NCBI RefSeq assembly: GCF_030817475.1
Contig: NZ_JAUSZJ010000002.1
Coordinates: 1,851,501-1,915,500 of the forward strand
Source: Streptomyces sp. V2I9
GTDB lineage: Bacteria; Actinomycetota; Actinomycetes; Streptomycetales; Streptomycetaceae
DNA length: 64,000 bases
Reading direction: 5' to 3'
Positions 7,504 through 16,283 of the stretch are shown one piece after another. The translations under genes and the position numbers were made by a program. The notes under the pieces are model-generated. The model worked only from the letters and a program-made list of their open reading frames with translations. It did no database searches and was not told the origin of the DNA. Each line of letters starts with the position of its first letter. The stretch's first letter is position 1.

Positions 7504-10275
7504 TCAGCCAGGCTGCTGCTCGTCCTTGATCGCGAGCATCCGGTCGACGACCCGCGCGGCGGCGCGGCCGTCGGAGGGCTCGCAGAAGTCGACCCGGAAC
7601 TGGGCGTACTTCTCCTTGTACTCCTCGCTGACCGCGTCGATGTTCCGGATCGCGGAGACCAGGTCCTCGGAGGTCTTGATCAGTGGACCGGGGGCGCGGG
7701 AGGTGAAGTCGAAGTAGAAGCCGCGCAGGGTGTCGCGGTAGTGCTCCAGGTCGTACGTGAAGAAGAGCATCGGACGCCCGGAGTGCGCGAAGTCGAACAG
7801 CACCGAGGAGTAGTCCGTGATCAGCACGTCGGCGATCAGGTAGAGGTCGGCGATGTCCGGGTAGTACGTGACGTCCCAGACGAAGCCCTGTCCGGCGCCG
7901 GGGATGGAGTCGAGGACCTTGTGGTGCTTGCGGTAGAGCAGCACGTGGTCCTCGCCGAGCTCACGCCGGGCGGCCTCGACGTCGATCTGGTTGTCGAGCT
8001 TGAAGCGGCGGCCGCCGTAGCGCTGGTCGTCGCGCCAGGTGGGGGCGTACAGGACGACCTTCTTGCCCGCGGGGATGCCGAGCTTCTCCCGTACGGCCGC
8101 GGCGCGCTTGACGCGGTCGGGGGCGTGGAAGACGTCGTTGCGCGGGTAGCCCGCCTCCAGGACCTCGCACTGGAGGCGGAAGGAGTTGGTCATGATCGGG
8201 GTGGTGAAGGCGTTCGGCGTGATGAACAGGCTGTACTGGCGCGAGCGCTGCGGGAGGCTCGCGATGTAGGCCAGGTTCGCCTTGGGGGTGCCGAGGAGGT
8301 CGGCGCCGATGCGCTTGAGCGGGGTGCCGTGCCAGGTCTGGACGACGACCTGGCCCTCGCGGCGGACGAACCACTCGCGGATGCCGCCGTTGGTGACGAC
8401 GTACCGGCTGCGGGCCAGCGCCTCGTACCACTCCTTGCTGCCCCACTCGACGCCCCGGACGCCGGGCGGCAGCACGACCTGCTGGTCGTGGACCATCGCG
8501 ATGTGCTCGACGTCGGTGCCGCGGCGCTTGAGCTCCTCGTAGACCGCGCGGGGCGAGTCGGAGAACTGCTTGCCGCCGAAGCTGTTGTAGAGCACGGCCT
8601 CGCGCAGCGGCAGCTTGCGCTGCTCAGGGGTGTAGACGTCGCGCAGGAGGCGCTGGCGGTAGGCGCCGCGCAGCTCCGGGGCGAGGACCGGGCCGGACTC
8701 GACGAAGATCCGGTCGAAGTCGAGCCGCTCGACGGTGTACGTGCGGTGCTCGCCCCGGTGGGACAGCGGCAGCGTGTCCACCAGGTCGGGGCGGATCGTG
8801 ACGGGCACGTCGCGGGTGTGGTCCCACTCGGTGCGCAGCCGCAGGCGCGGCATCCAGCGGCCGGCGCGCAGCGACACGGTGCCCTCGTAGGTGGGCATGG
8901 TGTCCGGGCGCAGCCGGGCGGTGAAGCGGCCGTCGGCGAACTCGACGGGCAGCGGGCGGTCCTCGTTGCGGCCGGTGTGGCGCAGGACCATCTTCATCTG
9001 CTCTGCGGGACCGGTGTAGACGCCGGAGAGGACCAGCTCGCCGTCCGCGGTCCACTCGACGCCGTCGACGAGGGGCTGGACGGTGCGCAGCTGCGGGGTG
9101 AAGTTGCCCGCGCCGTCGGTGAGGATCGCGAGCTCGCGGTTCTCGGGCAGCGGGTGGACCCCGGTGACGTTCGCGGCGCCGTTGGTGGCGCGGCGGGTGG
9201 TGCCGTCCGCGAAGACGATCTGGGTGCGGTACTTGACGGCCTTACCGGGGCGTACGCCGTCGGCGGGCAGGTCCGCGAAGTCGAGGCGGGCGGTGTGGCG
9301 CAGCCAGCCGTCGGCTCCGGTCTCGCCCTGCTGGAGCGGGAGGTCGGTGGTGAAGCCGCTCGCCTCGTGGTCGATGCGCAGGGCCGTGGGGTACTTGCCC
9401 GCCGGGGTGGTGACGCGGGAGCGCAGGGTGACGGTCATGCCCTCGCCGTCGCCCTCCTGGCCGATGACCTCGGCGGGGACGACGTCCACGGAGAGCTTGA
9501 GGCGGTTGCGGTCGAAGCCGGCGACGAGCCGGACGCCGTCGTCCAGGACGCGGGTGAAGCTGTGTCCGGCCGCGCCCGCGCTGTTCTTGGTGATGCTGCC
9601 GACCGACATGCCGCCGGGGCGCGGGATGCCGACGCCCAGGCGCCAGGTGCCGGACTGCCACTGGCCGCGGACGCGGAGGCGGGACGGGTCGATGCCGATC
9701 TCGAAGCCGGACCAGTCGTAGTTGTGCAGGGCGCCCTTGGCCTCGGTGGTGGCGCGGGGCTCCTGGACGGTGCGCAGACGCAGCGGGAGGGTGGAGCGGC
9801 TGCCCTGGCGGCGGAGCACGGCGACGCGCAATGAGCGCTTGCCGGTGGCCGAGGGAACGTTGGGGATGTAGGCGTAGCCCTTGACAAGGAGCTTGCCGCC
9901 CTCCCAGACGAGATCGAGGAGCTTGCCGCGTACGGGGAGTTCGCTGCGGTTGAAGTTGCGCACCGAGGAGGGGAGCGAGGAGCTCTCGACGCCGGGCAGC
10001 TCGATGCGGGCGCGCCGCAGGCCGCGGACGGAGAAGGCTCCGGGGTTCTCCCGCTCGTAGTGCAGCAGTTCGGCCAGTTCATCACCGCGGCCGCTGGCCG
10101 CCAGGTGCCACTTGACCCGCGCCATCGGCGAGAACTGCCGTACGACCTTGGGGGCGGCCCGGTCCAGGAAGTCCTTGGCGGCCCGGTGGAACTCGGGGCG
10201 CTCCTCGACCGGAGTCTCCGGGAAGTACTTCATGAGCCGGCTGAGCTCGTCGGGGATCGCTTCGAGGGACGCCAC
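7504..10275 (-). CDS. CDP-polyol phosphate (CDP-glycerol/ribitol) polymer transferase-like protein
   Basis: The 923-residue protein ends in a Glyphos_transf (TagB/TagF/TarL type) domain, roughly residues 540-915. Visible landmarks are 'QTWHGTPLKRIG', 'VLYAPTWRDD', 'LLYRKHH' and 'DVLITDYSSVLFDF', the conserved series of CDP-glycerol/CDP-ribitol phosphotransferases that build teichoic acid chains at the inner membrane face. The middle (about 95-530) is beta-rich with repeated Ig-like pieces. The first 75 residues resemble the helical module that follows the GT2 domain in the neighbouring glycosyltransferase, yet no GT2 domain precedes it and 223 bp of non-coding DNA lie upstream. GTG 10275 follows a GGAAAGG. 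Donor (glycerol versus ribitol) cannot be told from the sequence; the nearby CDP-ribitol synthase-like gene favours ribitol. Confidence 0.85.
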   Translation of the reverse strand: MASLEAIPDELSRLMKYFPETPVEERPEFHRAAKDFLDRAAPKVVRQFSPMARVKWHLAASGRGDELAELLHYERENPGAFSVRGLRRARIELPGVESSSLPSSVRNFNRSELPVRGKLLDLVWEGGKLLVKGYAYIPNVPSATGKRSLRVAVLRRQGSRSTLPLRLRTVQEPRATTEAKGALHNYDWSGFEIGIDPSRLRVRGQWQSGTWRLGVGIPRPGGMSVGSITKNSAGAAGHSFTRVLDDGVRLVAGFDRNRLKLSVDVVPAEVIGQEGDGEGMTVTLRSRVTTPAGKYPTALRIDHEASGFTTDLPLQQGETGADGWLRHTARLDFADLPADGVRPGKAVKYRTQIVFADGTTRRATNGAANVTGVHPLPENRELAILTDGAGNFTPQLRTVQPLVDGVEWTADGELVLSGVYTGPAEQMKMVLRHTGRNEDRPLPVEFADGRFTARLRPDTMPTYEGTVSLRAGRWMPRLRLRTEWDHTRDVPVTIRPDLVDTLPLSHRGEHRTYTVERLDFDRIFVESGPVLAPELRGAYRQRLLRDVYTPEQRKLPLREAVLYNSFGGKQFSDSPRAVYEELKRRGTDVEHIAMVHDQQVVLPPGVRGVEWGSKEWYEALARSRYVVTNGGIREWFVRREGQVVVQTWHGTPLKRIGADLLGTPKANLAYIASLPQRSRQYSLFITPNAFTTPIMTNSFRLQCEVLEAGYPRNDVFHAPDRVKRAAAVREKLGIPAGKKVVLYAPTWRDDQRYGGRRFKLDNQIDVEAARRELGEDHVLLYRKHHKVLDSIPGAGQGFVWDVTYYPDIADLYLIADVLITDYSSVLFDFAHSGRPMLFFTYDLEHYRDTLRGFYFDFTSRAPGPLIKTSEDLVSAIRNIDAVSEEYKEKYAQFRVDFCEPSDGRAAARVVDRMLAIKDEQQPG

Positions 10276-10335
10276 GGGGGAAGGGCCTTTCCGGGGGGAC
10301 GTGCAGATGATGAACCCCAGCAGGACGGGGCGTTA

Positions 10336-10359
10336 ATGAGACGTCTCCAACCGTCTCAT
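10336..10359. repeat. Inverted repeat upstream of the 923-aa transferase gene
   Basis: An 8-bp perfect inverted repeat (10336-10343 and 10352-10359, 8-nt spacer) lies 60-85 bp upstream of the GTG start in a locally AT-richer stretch. It could be a regulator operator within the promoter; this is inference from symmetry and place only. Confidence 0.4.
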
Positions 10360-10401
10360 GGTTGCCCCACAGTATGACGTGACACCTCTCACAGGACGAA
10401 C

Positions 10402-10425
10402 CCGCCCCGGCGGCCGCCGGGGCGG
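10402..10425. terminator. GC-rich palindrome after the GT2 gene
   Basis: A perfect 24-bp palindrome (two 12-bp arms, no spacer) lies 73-97 nt past the stop of the GT2 gene at 10499. It can fold as a stem and fits a terminator of that transcript. Confidence 0.5.
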
Positions 10426-10498
10426 GGAGGGGCGTTCGAGCGCTCCCCCGCGGATGATCCGGCCGGGGGCCGCCGGACCGGCCGCCGGCGGGTGCCGG

Positions 10499-11743
10499 TC
10501 AGGCGCGGTGCGCGCGGGGGGCGCGCAGGACGCCGAGCACGGTGCGGCGGGCCTTGCGGACCGCGCGCCGGGCGAAGGAGGCGCGGGGCCGCTTCCGCGG
10601 CGGATCGATCCTGCGGCCGCCGACCCACTCCGTGACGGTCACCTCGTAGGCCCGGTCCGGAAGGACGGCGTCCTCGCCGAAGTGCGGATAGGCGAGGTGG
10701 AGGCGGGGCGGGTTCCCCCGGCGGACCACCTCGGGCTCCTCCTCGGCGCGCAGGAAGGCCGCGATGTCCAGGAGCAGGTCGAGCCGGCCCTCGGCCACGC
10801 ACATCAGCCGGAGCCGTTCGTTCACCTTGAGGTTGCGGCCGAGGCCGGGCGTCCAGTACGCCTTCATGAGGGGGGCGGCGAGCGCCATCTTCCGCTCCTG
10901 GACCTCGGGCTTCTGCTTGACCAGGCCGGGGCCGAACTGGGGCAGCAGGGTGATGACGAAGGGCCGCACCATCAGGGCGTCGCGCCGGGGGCCCGGTGGC
11001 ACGTGCTCGGCGATGAGCCCCATGAGGGCGCGGGCCGAGTCGAAGCGGCGTTTGTAGCCGCCCTTCTTGGTCATCTGGTTGCGGTCCTCGCGGCCCACCA
11101 GGTAGTAGCAGGTGTAGTCGGCGACGACGGAGATCCCGTTGCCGCGCAGGTACGCCTCCATCGTGAACAGGGCGTCCTCGCCCGTCTTCAGCTTCTCGTC
11201 GAAGGCCATGCCGAGGCGGACGAGGAGATCGCGCCGGAACAGCTTCTGCGCGCTCAGGGTGAACTTGACGTTGGAGGAGAACAGGTCGGCGCGTTCGACC
11301 GTTTCCTTCCACATCGACTTCGCGGCCCCCCGGTTGACGCCGACGATCTTCCCGAGGATCACGTCCGTGCCCGCCCGGTCCCCCATGGCGACCATGCGCT
11401 CCAGGGCTTCCTCGCCGAAGTGGTCGTCCGCGTCGAGGAAGAAGACGTACCGGCCGCGGGCGAGCCCGAGGCCCCGGTTGCGCGGGCCGCTGGGCCCCCC
11501 GGAATTCTCCTGCCGGACGACTCTCATGGGGATCGCGGTCCGGGCGGCGAACTCCCCCAGGAAGTCGCCGGTGCCGTCGGTGGAGCCGTCGTCGATCGCG
11601 ACGATCTCCATGCGGTCGGCGCCGATGGTCTGTGCCTCGACGGACTCCAGGCACCGGACCAGGTAGGGCATCGCGTCATAGGCTCCGATGATCACACTGA
11701 CATCGGGCTCGTCGTTCGTCCTGGGCAAGTCGGGCATGCGCAC
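10499..11743 (-). CDS. Family 2 glycosyltransferase, surface-polymer cluster A
   Basis: The 414-residue protein has a GT-A fold domain in the first half: 'VSVIIGAYDAMPYLVRCL', the nucleotide-binding 'VAIDDGSTDGT' and the metal-binding 'FFLDADDHFG'. The second half is a helical module ('HVPPGPRRDALMVRPF...') followed by a short beta-like end and a basic tail. This layout is shared with the GT2 of cluster B (20708-22324), with near-identical motif spacing. It likely adds one sugar to a growing wall polymer in the cytoplasm; the sugar is unknown. The GTG at 11743 and an ATG two codons later are both possible starts; neither has a strong ribosome binding site. Confidence 0.85.
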   Translation of the reverse strand: MRMPDLPRTNDEPDVSVIIGAYDAMPYLVRCLESVEAQTIGADRMEIVAIDDGSTDGTGDFLGEFAARTAIPMRVVRQENSGGPSGPRNRGLGLARGRYVFFLDADDHFGEEALERMVAMGDRAGTDVILGKIVGVNRGAAKSMWKETVERADLFSSNVKFTLSAQKLFRRDLLVRLGMAFDEKLKTGEDALFTMEAYLRGNGISVVADYTCYYLVGREDRNQMTKKGGYKRRFDSARALMGLIAEHVPPGPRRDALMVRPFVITLLPQFGPGLVKQKPEVQERKMALAAPLMKAYWTPGLGRNLKVNERLRLMCVAEGRLDLLLDIAAFLRAEEEPEVVRRGNPPRLHLAYPHFGEDAVLPDRAYEVTVTEWVGGRRIDPPRKRPRASFARRAVRKARRTVLGVLRAPRAHRA

Positions 11744-11885
11744 CTGTCGATTTGATCACGAAAGAGGGAAGGTTGCCCGACTCTGCACCCTTTTGCGCAT
11801 TACGACACCGAACGACCCGTACACCCCTCCCCCGGGAGAGACGTACGGGTCGCGTTCGAGGTTGCCTGCTCTTCAGCTATTCGAT

Positions 11886-11914
11886 CATCCGTGCGCCGCA
11901 CAGGCGCACGGATG
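11886..11914 (-). terminator. Hairpin after the 733-aa membrane transferase gene
   Basis: A perfect 12-bp stem (11886-11897 and 11903-11914) with a 5-nt loop lies 62 nt past the stop at 11976; a weaker 7-8 bp stem (11942-11969) lies between. Position fits termination of the upstream gene. The rest of the 232-bp gap up to 11975 shows nothing else. Confidence 0.6.
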
Positions 11915-11975
11915 CCGGTGGACGGACGTACGGATGCCAGGGCGCGGGTCCGGCCGCACGGGCCCGCGCACGGGA

Positions 11976-14177
11976 TCAGCGCGAGGGTGAGACCCCCTCG
12001 GTGAGGGCGGCCTCCACCTCAGCCTGCTCCGGGTCGGCCGCCGGAGCGTCGGGGTCCGCCGCGGCCTCGGCCGCGGCCACCGCCTGCGGGTCGGTGTCCC
12101 CGGCCCCGCTGGTGGCGGCCTCCTCGTCCGGCACGGCCACGGACCGGTCGCCGAGACGCTGGGCGACGGCCAGGTTGCGGGCCTCGGCCTTCGCGGCCAG
12201 CGCCCGTACGGCGGCGTTGAACTGCTCCATGGAGGTCGGCTCGTCCGGCCCCAGGAGGTAGGTCTTCAGCTCGCGGCGGGCGCCCGCCAGGGTGTCGGCG
12301 GCCGGGTCGGCCACCGCGGCCAGCAGCTGGTCCAGCTCCTCGGCCTGGTTGGACAGGACGACCGCGGCGCGCACGGCGGTGTTCTGCCGCTTGAACTCCT
12401 CGGCCCCGACCCCCGCCGAGTCGGTCACCGCGTACGGCTTGCCGCTCGCGATGAAGTCGGAGACCACACTGGAAATGTCCGAAACCATGGCGTCGGACTC
12501 GTTGAAGCAGTCGTACAGCTTGGGCTGCGCGCCGGTCACCGTACGGTGCTCCCACCAGCCGAAGGAACGCCAGTAGGCATCGTTCCACTCGGCCCGCAGC
12601 CGGGCGGCCTCCGCCTCGCGGGCCGGGTCCGCGAGCGAGATCCGCGACTCCTCCGCCTCGTCGCCGCCCGCGTGGCCGGAGGTCGCGAGCTCCGCCAGCC
12701 GCGCCTCGATCCGGGCCAGTTCGGCCTTGGCGGCGCGGTGCCCGGCGGTGGCCGAGGACGCCTCCTTCGCCCAGCGGGGGTCGGCCGCGCGCTCGGCCGC
12801 GGCCTTCTCCAGCATCGCCTGGATCCGGGCGTTGACGGCCTTGGCCTTCCCGCTGCGGATACCGGTGAAGGGGTGCGGCTTGTAGATGATCCGGACCGGG
12901 TCGGTGGCGTTCAGCAGCCGGCGCACGATGTTCTCGCCCGCCAGCAGCAGGGAGGTGTTGCCCGGATTGTCGTCCCAGCCCTCCCAGGTGGGCGCGTACA
13001 GCACGGTCGGGATGGGGTTCTTGACGGCGCCCGTCCAGCTCTTGATGGGCTCCAGCTGCGGACGGCCGACCTCGACGATGTCCTCGTCGCGGATGCCCAC
13101 GTCGGCCAGCGCGTAGCGGTCGCGGCCGGCCCGGCCCGCGGTCCAGACCTCGTCGTACACCTTCGAGTACGGATTGACGCTGGCGAGCTTGTCGCTGTCG
13201 CCGTGGCCGATGAACACGTGCTTCATCGTCGGTACCCGCAGGATGTGGATGTTCTTTCCGACATTGGCGGGGTACAGGCAGACCCGGACCGTGGAGAGGT
13301 TCAGGTTCATCAGATGGGTGCCGGCCGGAACGCAGAGGACCGGGACGGAGGTCTCGGCGAGCTGCGGGACGAGGGCGCGCTCCCGCATGATGATCAGCGG
13401 GCGGCCTTCGACGCGGGCCATGGTGTCCAGCCACATGTTGCCCTGGTAGGCGGACTCGTTGGAGCCGGAGAAGTAGAGGACCACGGTCGGCTGGTACTCG
13501 CGCAGCCAGGTGTCCACGGCTTTGAGCACGGCAGGGGCCGGGGGCGCCAGCCGGCCGCGGCGTACGTACGGGATCAGCGCCGCGAGGTAGAGCAGGGCCA
13601 GCAGCAGCGTCAGGCCGATGCCCGCGAAGCCGATGAGGTCGTCACCGGTGCCGGCGGCGATCAGGACGCCCGCCACGGCCGGGATGTCGAGGTGCAGCAT
13701 CTTCTCGGCGGAGCGCCGCACCAGCGCGCCGGGTGGGGCGTCGGGGATGCGGACCGCGTGCAGGTCCACGTTCCGGGTGACGACCGGCATCGTACGGCGC
13801 ATCCGGATCAGCGTCGTCAGCGCGCCGTGCGGAGCCTGGAGCCCGTAGAAGAGCAGGAAGCAGGCGACCGCCGCGTAGAACAGCGGCGACTCGGCGAGGT
13901 CCAGGCGGGCCAGCAGCAGGATGACCATCAACTGCCGCAGCAGGAAGCGGATCGACAGCCCGGCCCGCACCTTGCCGAGGCGGTTGACCAGATAGCTCCC
14001 CTTCTGGTGCAGGTACCAGTCGGCCACGTACGTGACGGCGGCGGCCGCCGCGAAGAACCAGATGTGGGGAATGAGCGCGGCGAGCATGACGCAGGGGTAT
14101 CCCAGCCCCATCAACAACGCTGCCGCCAGTTCCGACCTGCTGCCCACACGGGCCAGGCGAATGGCTGTCGAGATCAC
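11976..14177 (-). CDS. Multi-span membrane protein fused to a CDP-glycerol phosphotransferase-like domain
   Basis: The 733-residue product begins with about five to six hydrophobic segments within residues 1-210 ('AAALLMGLGYPCVMLAAL', 'IRFLLRQLMVILLL', 'LLLALLYLAALIPYV'). A GT-B-like domain follows with 'HVFIGHGDSDK' (about 315), 'VLYAPTWEGWDD' (about 392), 'IIYKPHPFTG' (about 429) and 'DAMVSDISSVVSDFI' (about 560), the order of landmarks found in CDP-glycerol phosphotransferases. Between the last two lies an unusual 90-residue charged, coiled-coil-like insertion. The C-terminal 60 residues are acidic and Ala/Pro-rich. GTG 14177 is preceded by GGAGCAGG. It lies between the CDP-ribitol synthase-like gene and a GT2, so a role in assembling a phosphodiester-linked wall polymer at the membrane is likely. 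Whether it is catalytic is unknown. Confidence 0.8.
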   Translation of the reverse strand: MISTAIRLARVGSRSELAAALLMGLGYPCVMLAALIPHIWFFAAAAAVTYVADWYLHQKGSYLVNRLGKVRAGLSIRFLLRQLMVILLLARLDLAESPLFYAAVACFLLFYGLQAPHGALTTLIRMRRTMPVVTRNVDLHAVRIPDAPPGALVRRSAEKMLHLDIPAVAGVLIAAGTGDDLIGFAGIGLTLLLALLYLAALIPYVRRGRLAPPAPAVLKAVDTWLREYQPTVVLYFSGSNESAYQGNMWLDTMARVEGRPLIIMRERALVPQLAETSVPVLCVPAGTHLMNLNLSTVRVCLYPANVGKNIHILRVPTMKHVFIGHGDSDKLASVNPYSKVYDEVWTAGRAGRDRYALADVGIRDEDIVEVGRPQLEPIKSWTGAVKNPIPTVLYAPTWEGWDDNPGNTSLLLAGENIVRRLLNATDPVRIIYKPHPFTGIRSGKAKAVNARIQAMLEKAAAERAADPRWAKEASSATAGHRAAKAELARIEARLAELATSGHAGGDEAEESRISLADPAREAEAARLRAEWNDAYWRSFGWWEHRTVTGAQPKLYDCFNESDAMVSDISSVVSDFIASGKPYAVTDSAGVGAEEFKRQNTAVRAAVVLSNQAEELDQLLAAVADPAADTLAGARRELKTYLLGPDEPTSMEQFNAAVRALAAKAEARNLAVAQRLGDRSVAVPDEEAATSGAGDTDPQAVAAAEAAADPDAPAADPEQAEVEAALTEGVSPSR

Positions 14178-14249
14178 GAAGAACCTGCTCCAGGGGGTGC
14201 CGGTTGATTCACGTATTGGCGGAAATGTGAAGGTGCGGCTTCACGCATT

Positions 14250-14288
14250 CGGGCCTCTGCCGTCGCGCAAAGCGACAACAGAGGCCCG
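14250..14288 (-). terminator. Hairpin after the cytidylyltransferase/reductase gene
   Basis: A 10-bp stem (14250-14259 and 14279-14288) with an inner 5-bp stem (14262-14266 and 14272-14276) begins 25 nt after the stop at 14313. On the minus strand a short T-run precedes it. It separates this gene from the next by terminator-like structure. Confidence 0.6.
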
Positions 14289-14312
14289 TAAAAGCACATT
14301 TGTCAAGAATTA

Positions 14313-15812
14313 TTACACATCTGCTTGACGGTCCAGCACGGACGCCAGTGCCTGCTCGAACCCGGAGGACTCGGCGGCCCCCGCCGTCGGGTCCTGCTGC
14401 CGTACGTCGATGACGTGTCCGGTCAGCGCGGAGAGCAGGACGTCCAGCGAGGTGCGTGCCACGGCCTCCGACGAGAGCAGCGATCCCTCGGGCTCCTGGC
14501 CGAACGCCTTGGTGCGCATCGGCGTCGCCGTCCGCTCCGGGTTCACGCAGTTGACCCGGATGCCCTCCCCCGCCCACTCGTCGGCGAGCGCCTGGGTGAG
14601 GTTGACCATGGCGGCCTTGGTCGAGGAGTACAGGCTGTACTCGGCGCGGCCGCGGGTGTAGCTGCTGGAGGTGTAGAGCAGCAACTGGCCCTTGGTCTCG
14701 GCGAGGTACTTGTACGAGGCGCGGGCGATCTGGACGGGCGCCAGGTAGTTGACGTTCAGGGCTTCCTGGATCGTCGTGTTGTCGGTCTCGGCCAGCTTGC
14801 CGATCCGCAGCACGCCCGCGGTGTTGATGACGTAGTCGATCCGCCCGGTCTCGCGGTACGCCGTGGAGAGCGCGTCGTCCACGTGCTCCGGGTTCTCCAC
14901 GTGCGTCCCCGTGGTGGAGCGGCCCAGCGCGTAGACCTTGGCACCGTAGCTCTCGGCCAGGGACGCGATGTCGGCGCCGATGCCGTACGAACCGCCGAAG
15001 ACGACGAGCGTCCTGCCGGTGAGCAGCTCCCGGTAGCCGGCTTCGTCGGCCTGGCGGGGGGCCGCGGTGGAGGCCAGCTGGAAGAGCTTGTCGGTGATGA
15101 AGACGTCGACCGGCTGGGTCACCTTCATGTTGTACTCGTCGCCCGCGACCACGTAGATCGGCACGTCGGGGAGGTAGCGCAGGACCACCGAGCAGTCGTC
15201 GGTGGCCTGGAAGTTGGGGTCGCCCGCCGCGATCTCGTACGCCTTGCGGATCGTGGAGAGCTTGAACGCCTGCGGGGTCTGGCCGCGGCGCAGGCGGGAG
15301 CGGTCGGGGACGTCGGTGATGAACTCGCCGTCCTCGCCGTGCGTGCGGGTCACGATGATCGTGTCCGCGGAGGGGATGGCGACGTCGACGGCCTGGTAGC
15401 GGTCGAGGGCGTCCACGCAGTCCTTGATCACACGCTGTGACAGCAGGGGGCGCACCGCGTCATGGAAGAGGACGTTGCGGTCCTCGCCCTCGGCGAGCCC
15501 CTCCCCGAGGGCCGCGATGGCGCGCTCGGTGGTCTCGTTGCGGGTGTTCCCGCCCTCGATGACGCGGGTGACCTTGGTCAGTCCGGCCTTCTCGACGATC
15601 TTCTCGACGTCGGGCACGAAACCGGGCGCCATCAGCACGATGACATCGTCGATGCCCTCGGCGTTCTCGAAGATGGTCAGCGTGTGCTCGATGACGGCCT
15701 TGCCGGCGATCTTCAGCAGCTGCTTGGGGATCGACAGGCCCACGCGCTGGCCGGTCCCACCGGCGAGCACGACCGCTGTGGTCCGGGGCTTGGCTTCATG
15801 CGGCACAGACAC
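14313..15812 (-). CDS. Bifunctional cytidylyltransferase / short-chain dehydrogenase (CDP-ribitol synthase type)
   Basis: The 499-residue protein joins two enzymes. Residues 10-240 form an IspD/TarI-type cytidylyltransferase: 'AVVLAGGTGQRVGLSIPKQ' with the glycine loop and catalytic lysine, 'DAVRPLLS' and 'TPQAFKL'. Residues 258-480 form a short-chain dehydrogenase: 'VVFGGSYGIGADIA' nucleotide loop, 'VINTAGV', the catalytic Ser of 'LLYTSSSYTRG' and the 'YSLYSSTKAA' Tyr-Lys pair. This order is that of Bcs1/Acs1 of Haemophilus, which reduces ribulose 5-phosphate and makes CDP-ribitol. That established role fits the adjacent CDP-polyol transferases. GTG 15812 is used, with AAGGTAGG upstream. The 471-bp region upstream presumably holds its promoter, since the obg unit ends in a strong hairpin. 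Confidence 0.87.
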   Translation of the reverse strand: MSVPHEAKPRTTAVVLAGGTGQRVGLSIPKQLLKIAGKAVIEHTLTIFENAEGIDDVIVLMAPGFVPDVEKIVEKAGLTKVTRVIEGGNTRNETTERAIAALGEGLAEGEDRNVLFHDAVRPLLSQRVIKDCVDALDRYQAVDVAIPSADTIIVTRTHGEDGEFITDVPDRSRLRRGQTPQAFKLSTIRKAYEIAAGDPNFQATDDCSVVLRYLPDVPIYVVAGDEYNMKVTQPVDVFITDKLFQLASTAAPRQADEAGYRELLTGRTLVVFGGSYGIGADIASLAESYGAKVYALGRSTTGTHVENPEHVDDALSTAYRETGRIDYVINTAGVLRIGKLAETDNTTIQEALNVNYLAPVQIARASYKYLAETKGQLLLYTSSSYTRGRAEYSLYSSTKAAMVNLTQALADEWAGEGIRVNCVNPERTATPMRTKAFGQEPEGSLLSSEAVARTSLDVLLSALTGHVIDVRQQDPTAGAAESSGFEQALASVLDRQADV

Positions 15813-16063
15813 AGACGACCTACCTTGCTATGACGGGGGAACAGTGTGATGGTCGCACTCTCCGTGACCGTCTCGCAAGGTGGACGTCGACCGTCGCTCG
15901 CCCCGCGGATGCCCGCAGTTCACCCTCTGGCCAGGGATGTTGGGTGCTTCCCGGGTGTCGCGCGGGGTGACCGACCCCACAGATGTGTTGCGCAATCGGC
16001 ACATGAGCAGCACGTACACCCGGTGTGACCGGCGGAAACCGCCGACGCCCAGGGCCAGAATCT
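15813..16063. other. Non-coding stretch: presumed promoter region of the cytidylyltransferase gene
   Basis: The gap from 15813 to the obg stop is 471 bp. Its right half holds two hairpins listed separately. The left half (to 16063) has no convincing gene on either strand. It includes a less GC-rich patch near 15985-16015, where a promoter reading leftwards may lie. No defined motif is recognised. Confidence 0.35.
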
Positions 16064-16101
16064 ACCGGACGGCCCGCCTCCGGGGAGACGGGCCGTCCGG
16101 T
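16064..16101. terminator. Second hairpin between obg and cluster A
   Basis: A perfect 13-bp stem (16064-16076 and 16089-16101) with a 12-nt loop lies beyond the stronger hairpin at 16183-16240. It may be a back-up terminator for the obg unit. Confidence 0.55.
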
Positions 16102-16182
16102 GGGGCCTCCGGGGCCGCCCGTGAGGAACCCTCCGGGGCCGCCTTCGGAAGAGGCCCGGCGAAGCCTGCTGCCAGGACCTCT

Positions 16183-16240
16183 CGTTCGGATCGGGCCGGG
16201 CTCGTGGTCCCTGGCACCCCGACCCGGCCCGATCCGAACG
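16183..16240 (-). terminator. Strong hairpin closing the rplU-rpmA-obg unit
   Basis: A perfect 18-bp inverted repeat (16183-16200 and 16223-16240, 22-nt loop) lies 43 nt after the obg stop. It isolates obg from the surface-polymer genes that here replace the usual obg-proB junction. Confidence 0.75.
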
Positions 16241-16283
16241 GAAGCCCCCGGGAAGCGCCCGCCGGGTCAGGGCCGGACGCCCC

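Noticed and set aside
7096..9834. Long plus-strand open frame (912 codons) opposite the CDP-polyol transferase gene
   Set aside because: It is antisense to a gene with clear family motifs. Its translation is Val/Gly/Asp/Glu-rich without any domain, as expected from GC-rich codon structure.
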